Notes under the pieces: model-generated
Databases searched by the model: none
What the model was told of the DNA's origin: nothing
Seen by the model: the letters and a program-made list of their open reading frames with translations, nothing else
Assembly: GCA_947396885.1 (NCBI GenBank)
Contig: OX377206.1
Span: 20,951,114 to 21,015,113, forward strand
Origin: Heligmosomoides polygyrus polygyrus
Lineage: Eukaryota > Nematoda > Chromadorea > Rhabditida > Heligmosomidae
Direction: 5' to 3'
Length of the DNA stretch: 64,000 nucleotides
Shown here: piece after piece, positions 57,951-64,000 of the stretch
How the letters are laid out: every line of letters begins with the position of its first letter
Numbering within the stretch: position 1 is the first letter of the stretch
Made by a program: the position numbers and the translations under genes

Positions 57951-58194
57951 CTGAACAGGATCAGGGATTGGAGAAGAGAAGAAAAGAAAAGAAAAAGAAT
58001 GTCAATCACTTCCAGAAACACGGCCCAATTTCTAAAATCAATACTTAGGGGACCAGATTAGTAGCTTAATAAATCTTTTTCAGTCAATCAGTAATGGGTC
58101 TCCTTCTCTATCTTGTGTAGTGCAGTGAAAACAGTTGAAGGCGGTCACATGGAGAAAATTTTCAATTCTTTTTATTGACAATTCAAGCAGCTCA

Positions 58195-60349
58195 CCTATT
58201 TATTTACTTCTAGCGTAAATTACAATCTGTTACACGCGCATAAGACACTAGCACAAACAACAATTTGAAAGTATGTAACTAAAACCATCTGCAAAAGACC
58301 TCTTTGGGTTAAAACGTGCTTAAACTGACAGACAGACATGTTATGAAAATCTTCAGATTCGCCTATAAACAGGTTGAGTTCCTTAAGGTTCCGATAAGTG
58401 AGGAAGTTAGACCTAACCTGTGACCTTGGCAATTGGGGATACAATTTTAGTTTTTCTCCTCTACTCCTCGTTATTGGGACATCAAAAAACTATGGCTTCA
58501 ATGTAAATTCTGTTTGTGAGAATTTTAAAAAGCATGATTAGATCAGCCCTTTTCCTTCTGCTTCGTAGGGAGGGTAAGCCAAGTTGCTTGGCCCTTTCAA
58601 CTCTGTTTGGAATGTTAGCATATCCTAGCTTGAAGAATCTCATAAATATTAGGTTGTAGCATAAGTTCTGTCCCATTTTCGACGGCAACTTTACGGTGTA
58701 ACATTTCAGCGCAAAGTAAAGTTTTGTTAATCAAAGTAAGAACCGTTGCAATCAACGTACTTCTGCCAACGACATACAAGAGCATTAATTCCACTCCTAG
58801 AAGCAATGAAACACTTGAAGGCAATTTCGATATCTGTTTCGTTGAAAAAATTTTAATCTTGAGGAAACTATCAGGATGTTTGAAAAGGTGAAAGTCCAAC
58901 AGGGCTAGGTCCGCTGAATAAGTGGGATGCGGGAGAATTTCATCGTTATCATTCCTTATAATAAGGGAACAAGAGATCTCCCAGCGACACCTCTTATGCT
59001 CCTCGGTGAGTTCGTGGAGCACCCATTTATCAAGCCTTTTCGCCTTGCCTATCGCATCTAGGTGTTTCGAAATTATTATACGACTAAGTCCAAGGTCTTT
59101 ACCCATCCTACATAGACTTCCTCGCGAATGGGCTTCCACTCCTTCTTTCAAACGTCCGTCATCACACTTGGGTGGTGGTCCTGAACGGTCCTTGTTATCG
59201 AGGTCCACATCTACAACCTGGAACTCCTGGTACCACGCGCGGTGCGTTCGTTAGTGGAGTCCTTTGTTCATGCCATCATGATGCGTTTAGTAGCCTAGCT
59301 CATACTGTGGTAAAGCTTGAACTCATGAAGCATCATTACCCGTAAGTGCATTTTCCCACGGTTTCGCCCAGCACCTAAAACGATGCAAAGTTTACGACTT
59401 TTTAAAAAACAGTATGCCATGTTTTATAGAGCAAAAGAAGCACTACAAAATAAACTATACATCTATAGCGCTACAAAATACGCTATACATCTTGTATGCA
59501 ATTACTTTTTCTATCCATGAAAAACAATCACAAAGTAACGCCTATCAAAATAGGACAGAACTTATGTGACAGCCTAAGAGTTTACATTTGTAGTTATTCT
59601 GAACGCTTTCAAGTAATTGGATGTGTTCCTTCAAACAAGGGTTAAAAACGGAAGTGCAAAACTCCATAATGGGTCTAACATAGCACTTGTATGCACACGG
59701 GAAAGCCCGAGGATCATTAGTTTTTAAAGTCTTGAACAGGCTTCAAGTTCGACAGTTAGCTGACCTTACAAGGGTTTTAAAATGCAGATCGAAGTCCAGT
59801 TCACTCGATATAAGAATACCAAAGCCTCGAGCCTCCGAAACCTGCTGCAGGTCAATGCCTTTGCGCCTGTAGATTGGAAAATGGGGTTGACGCCTAGGGT
59901 ACTACAAAGCAACGTGTTTTCTCAACCGCTAAAGAAAGTTTCCAGTGGTCTGCCCATTTTTCAACAAAATCAATAACTTCTTGAACTTCACTCGAAGCTC
60001 CACTTTTATTTACTTCCTTATAAATTTTAACTTCATCCGCATACATCTTACATTTGACAGCAAACCATGAAACAAAATCAGGGAGCTCGAACATGTACAA
60101 CACAGACAGCAGTGGTGACAAAACTCCTCCTTGAGGTACTCCACTAGGTGCTGAATGCATAGCAGAGTAATCATCACCAACCCTGACTTGAAATGTCCTG
60201 TCTGAGAGGAAACTCCTGATCCAGTTTAGGATCATGGTCATGGAGTGGATCACAACTATCTTCATTTTGAGCAACAGTTTTCCTAGCCGATCTGAGAATC
60301 TAAAGGAAAGGACCTGCCTGCTTTCCGTTCTAGTGGCTACAATACCCAT
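58195..60349 (-). mobile_element. CR1-like LINE (3' half), split by a mariner
   Basis: Minus strand. 60349-59894 encodes reverse transcriptase palm motifs: SGVPQGGVLSPLL, and the catalytic box as CKMYADEVKIY where YADD is expected. 59900-59580 continues in the next frame (FGILISSELDFDLHFKTLVR, AFPCAYKCYVRPIMEFCTSV, HIQLLESVQNNYKCKLL) with one in-frame stop. After the mariner, 58648-58482 resumes (RFFKLGYANIPNRVERAKQL, RRKRADLIMLFKILTNRIY) and 58444-58220 gives the tail. The element ends with AAATAAATA near 58195. The changed YADE box and stops make this copy inactive. Confidence 0.85.
58649..59577 (-). mobile_element. Mariner element with internal deletion, inserted in a LINE
   Basis: Ends TTAGGTTGTAGCATAAGTTC TGTCC and the complement of GGACAGAACTTATGTGACAGCCTAA. 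The minus-strand frame 59208-58615 encodes a transposase N-terminal part (SRIIISKHLDAIGKAKRLDK, WVLHELTEEHKRCRWE) joined directly to a C-terminal part (HPTYSADLALLDFHLFK, where intact relatives read HPPYSPDLAPTDYHLF), so the catalytic centre is deleted. The left side has TA; the right flank does not. Confidence 0.88.
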
Positions 60350-60647
60350 AAAAGTAATTAGTATTGCATTAATATTACCATGTAAAGCTCTGTTCTATAA
60401 TATTATAGATCTAGCTTCATCCAAATTTATTCAAAATTCAAAATGAATGATGAGAGTAAGCTTCTTACCAGAGACGATATACGGTACCAGTATCAGATGG
60501 ATTTAGTTTTGTTTGAATTTATGTAACTTCCAGAAATTTTAAATATTAAGAAGATCACATAATAAAAGCACACTGACTGCCGCTATCACATAACGTATTG
60601 AAATACCTATCATTATACGATATATTTACTATACTTATAGAAATATA

Positions 60648-60941
60648 GGGCGCGTGTAGCGCAGTCGGAGGAGGCGCGACTGTCGCGTGCACCCGATACC
60701 AGGTTCCTGGTTCGGATTTCCCGCCCAGGCCAACCAAGCCTTCCATCCCCTCGGGGTCGGTGAATTGGTACCAGACTTGTCTGGGAAGGGTAAAGCGCTG
60801 ACTTGTTCATCGGCTGGCCACCGCAAGTCATTGTATGGCCAAATACGCATTCATGTCGCTTCCACGACATCCCGTAGAAGTAGAATGCGCTGGCGCATCC
60901 CAAAAGGGATTGAGTAACGCCGTCCTTTATCCTTTATCCTT
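60648..60941 (+). mobile_element. SINE, best-preserved copy with 12-bp target duplication
   Basis: Starts GGGCGCGTGTAGCGCAGTCGG (A box), B box CCTGGTTCGGATTTCCC, full body and three CCTTTAT tail units. The 12-base flanks TATAGAAATATA at 60636-60647 and 60942-60953 are identical, the mark of LINE-mediated retroposition. This copy can serve as the family reference. Confidence 0.95.
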
Positions 60942-61061
60942 TATAGAAATATATCGAAACAATGCTCTCTCTTCATAGCCCTTGAGCGCAAGGTTCCCAT
61001 TCTTGGAGAAAACCCTACCAGATGTTTAGTACCACCACATTCCCAGATGATCCGCTACCAG

Positions 61062-62193
61062 CTACATATGCTTATAAAGTTCTCCTGCAAACAAAGTGAA
61101 GAAGAACCCGCCTTGAAAATTGATTTTGCCGTCGTTGTTCGCATCCACGTGTTTATAGATGGCTTTAATATCCTGATCACTGAGCGAGTGTCCCATGCGT
61201 TGGAAGGCTGTTCGTAATTCCGATCTGAAATGCAAAAAAGCCCGCCGTTGTTAAAGGAATGTTCATGATGAAGAATTCGGCGCAGAGAAATCGTTGACTG
61301 ATTCGATTTACCTTGTAATGTAGCCATCACCGTCGACATCCAACTCTTCAAATACGGCTTTTAATGATAGTGACAACGGATTTGCATGTGCGATCTGCAG
61401 AAACTCTGAAAAACCATCAGTTTGAGACGTTGCAATTCTCAATGTAACAACCTAGTGGCATACGCCGCAGCTCTCAAATATGTATTACCTAACCTTTGCT
61501 TGCTAACGAACTCAATTACTTATGAGTAAATTGCGAGATCAGGGGTTTATGTGTACATTGGTGTTTGCCAGTCGACTTTATGTTGCACTTTTTGTGAAAT
61601 TAATTCAGATTTTTAGAACTTATTTTTTTAATTTTCAGATCGTTTTACTTTTCTTCAGATTTTTATATGTTGTTTTTATATTTTTGGATTGCAAAGTAGA
61701 CCAAAAATCCAGCAAAATAGTGCAGAACGAAACAAGTGAAACACGTATAAATACATATGTAGGACCCTCCAGAAGGAAGTGCAGCTTTAAAAATAACCCA
61801 ACACTTTCGGTCTTACTTGCTTTACTACTTAGACTCTATAATTTCGTAGAGAATCATAACTAAATGTTCACCAGATCAATTATATGCTTCGCTTTCGTAC
61901 CTTTAAAATCTATATTTCCATCGTGGTCCTGATCAGCCGCATTAAACATCGCATCCAACTCTTCTTCCGTAGGTGACTGACCCATTTTCTGCATCACAGA
62001 TCGAAGTTCATCCTTAAGTGACACAATAAAGACTGAATCTTTCCAAAAAGGGTACTCCAGAAAATCGATTAACGACGTAAAACGTGCAAAGATGCAAAAG
62101 ATCTACCCTTTGGATGAAGCCATCACCGTTGAGGTCGAACTCACGGAAGATGCCTCTCAGGTCATCGTCGCGAATCTCGCCGATGTCTCCACT
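61062..62193 (-). CDS. Calmodulin-like protein with four EF-hands (5' end unresolved)
   Basis: Exons in order: 62193-62107, 62012-61901, 61405-61312, 61224-61062 (TAG); junction phases 0, 1, 2 fit and all introns are GT-AG. EF loops: DLNGDGFIQRDE, DQDHDGNIDFKE, DVDGDGYITRSE and DANNDGKINFQG. Each is preceded by a helix such as LRGIFREF, LDAMFNAA, LKAVFEEL or IKAIYKHV. These 151 residues match the length of calmodulin, a soluble calcium sensor. Loops 1-3 keep the position-12 glutamate; loop 4 has Gly there, and the usual last helix is replaced by GGFFFTLFAGELYKHM. The first visible exon begins in phase 0 without ATG, so at least one upstream exon lies at higher coordinates. Calcium binding by loops 1-3 is inferred from the motif. 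Confidence 0.88.
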
Positions 62194-62199
62194 CTAAAC

Positions 62200-63942
62200 A
62201 CAAACGAATAAGATTTTGCGTATGTAAAATATTGATTTATAAATATTGGCAGGTCAGAGAGGTCTGGCTGCGCGGGCACCAAAGGAAGGGATTCGAATTC
62301 CCATCACTGGATGACTCTGCTTCCTGGATGACTCTCTTCTCATCTCACACTCAATACATGTTTTTAACTAAAAACATTCACCTAAGAAGCTTAGTTAACA
62401 AAGCAATTGCACGTATGAAGCACAAAAGTAACAATCGAGCACTTTTCCCAGATCCATAAGCATTTTGTGCAGTGATTAGATCGTCGCTTTTCGATAACTT
62501 AAGGCTAACGAATGTTAGCAAAGATTATTGCAAGCATTCGGATGCATTCCAACGCTAGCCACGTTTTCATTTCTGGCTACAGAACAAGTTCCCTAACTAG
62601 GAATTCCCATCGAGTCCGAGGTGAGGTGCACGGTGGGTAAAGAACTGCCACAACGAATCCTCATCAGTGATTTCATTTTGCTGAAAAACCTTCTTGAAGA
62701 ACAAATCTTTCGCCAACTAATTCGAGCTGGAACAGCAGTTATGTACCTGTCGATTGTTCATTTATTTACTTATTTATTTATTTATTTATTTATGGTTATC
62801 ACTATTATGTTATCTTATTGATATTATATATCATCATGTTATACAATTGATATTTTCGAATATCGATTCCTCCTTGAAATGCCCTTTGCTGAATTAAAAA
62901 TCGTAAAAATGTGGTTGGCAACACGAAAGAAAATGGAGGGCAGTTCCGTAACACGGAATACCTAAAGGGTTCCTGTTGATGAGGAATGCAAAAGCCAAAT
63001 GCCGACATTTCCTGACTACAGTGTTCTACAATTACCCGTTTTTAAACGCTCACCACAATTATGTAAATGTGTATTTAAATATTGAAATTTCGTGAAAAAA
63101 ATCCGAAATACTTTGCTGATGTACCATCATGAGCCAATGATTGAGTCGTCTTAAAATTGTGCCAATTTGCTGAACTAGTAAGCTTTGTAGCTCCGCTCAA
63201 AGCTCACGTTCGTTAGATGCACAACACTAAAACCCTTGAAACTACAGTAACGTTATGAAATTTCGCAGATTTCGTCAACACTTCACACAGAAACTGTACA
63301 TGAGCGACTAAGTAAATACTGCAGCCAATCCCCCATTATTCACGCTAGAGCATATTTGCCTAGCGCTGCCAACCAAATGTGGTCGAAAGTTGGACCCGAG
63401 CCTTAGATGGCGAGTTCATAAGAAACGTGAAATATGTAAAGCGTTGTTTTGTGTGTTAATACACTGAATTTGTTCACTTCTGCCGTTCGAGAACATTCGT
63501 AAAAAGCATACTGTTCCGTCAAGCTGCGTACAACGCTTTCAAAATTTTTTTGCACGTCCATACTTGTACATAGCAAGTAGCTGCCTTGAACGTAACCCAC
63601 AGTTTAGTTAGTATCTATTCTGAAGTTGTTCGTAGCACACTTTGCGATTTGCTATTGCTTGACTGTTTACTTTTGTTGCTTTTCGTCATTGTTACACCAC
63701 ATGAATATAATCGTGTAATAAAATAGTAAGTATTATAGTAAGCAATAAAAAAACGTCTTATGCGCCACGCAACTCGACCGAGAATAGCTGCAGTAGCAGA
63801 ACTTTAACAGTGGCTTCTACAAAAACTTTCTGTTCCACAAAATTCGAGCTCAAATTCATCATTACAAGAAGCTACCTCGTGATAAAGTACAAGGAAGTAC
63901 AACAAAAACTTAGCTCCAAGTTTTGGGAAATTCTCCGACATA
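62200..63942. other. Upstream of the EF-hand gene, nothing firm
   Basis: May contain the first exon of the EF-hand gene. One candidate on the minus strand is an ATG near 62671 directly after a GTTTTTCAG acceptor, but no donor joins it in phase. A TTTA microsatellite lies at 62758-62793. Confidence 0.4.
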
Positions 63943-64000
63943 TTAGGTTGGTCGAAAAGTCTTGATAGGGCTTTCAATTTTCTTCTTTACCCATTTTTTT
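63943..64000 (+). mobile_element. Mariner terminus, cut by the window edge
   Basis: TA followed by TTAGGTTGGTCGAAAAGTCTTGA is a typical mariner end (TTAGGTTGTTCGAAAAGT in related elements). It differs from the other mariner ends in the window, so it is a further subfamily. Confidence 0.7.

Noticed and set aside
62621..62821. ATG after a strong acceptor on the minus strand near 62671 as first exon of the EF-hand gene
   Set aside because: No donor in the correct phase links it to the exon at 62193; kept only as a possibility.
1..64000. CRISPR arrays, operons or other bacterial systems
   Set aside because: Intron-containing genes, SINEs and mariner elements show a eukaryotic nuclear sequence; no spacer-repeat structure with constant repeats was seen.

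Overview
The window looks like nuclear DNA of a parasitic or free-living nematode, most likely a strongylid (hookworm-type) genome. Three things point there: a nematode-specific SRH chemoreceptor gene, a nematode Clc-like (claudin-type) gene, and short-exon genes with TTTCAG-type splice acceptors and acceptors placed just before start codons, as in spliced-leader genes. Organism assignment is inference. The window is gene-poor and dominated by mobile elements; a 200-base N block (8849-9048) shows it is a draft assembly.

Four protein genes can be reconstructed exon by exon with consistent splice phases or nearly so. (1) 1044-5389 (+), an SRH-class seven-transmembrane receptor of 349 aa in five exons. 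(2) 12083-13191 (-), a coiled-coil-like protein of unknown function, five exons, one doubtful junction. (3) 41827-53778 (+), a 247-aa Clc-like four-pass membrane protein in six exons spread over 12 kb, with one GC-AG intron. (4) 61062-62193 (-), a calmodulin-like protein with four EF-hands, 5' end not resolved. A single terminal exon of a further unknown gene is possible at 57745-57950 (-).

The rest is repeats. One tRNA-derived SINE family with a CCTTTAT-type tail accounts for about fifteen copies or pieces; the copy at 60648-60941 has a perfect 12-bp target duplication. Mariner elements lie at 4239-5078, 14707-15600, 25132-26082, 58649-59577 and, cut by the window edge, 63943-64000; a Tc1-like element is at 17348-18678; Penelope-like elements with a GIY-YIG domain form an inverted pair at 7620-9945; CR1-like and RTE-like LINE fragments are at 16.7-17.3, 40.4-40.8, 48.9-49.2, 50.1-50.6 and 58.2-60.3 kb. 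A long-TIR MITE family is seen at 24.0, 41.0 and 51.3 kb. A different TIR family with 8-bp target duplications is seen at 35023-36049 and 54666-54869.

The most unusual region is 7.6-18.7 kb, where three unrelated transposon types (Penelope, mariner, Tc1) each occur as inverted duplicates carrying two copies of the 3' half of their coding region. Satellite arrays are at 9.9-10.2, 18.8-19.3, 19.7-21.1, 26.9-27.2, 35.2-35.8, 43.1-44.5 and 52.4-52.9 kb. Nested insertions give a clear relative chronology: SINE before mariner at 25 kb, SINE before the 8-bp-TSD MITE at 54.7 kb, CR1 LINE before mariner at 59 kb.
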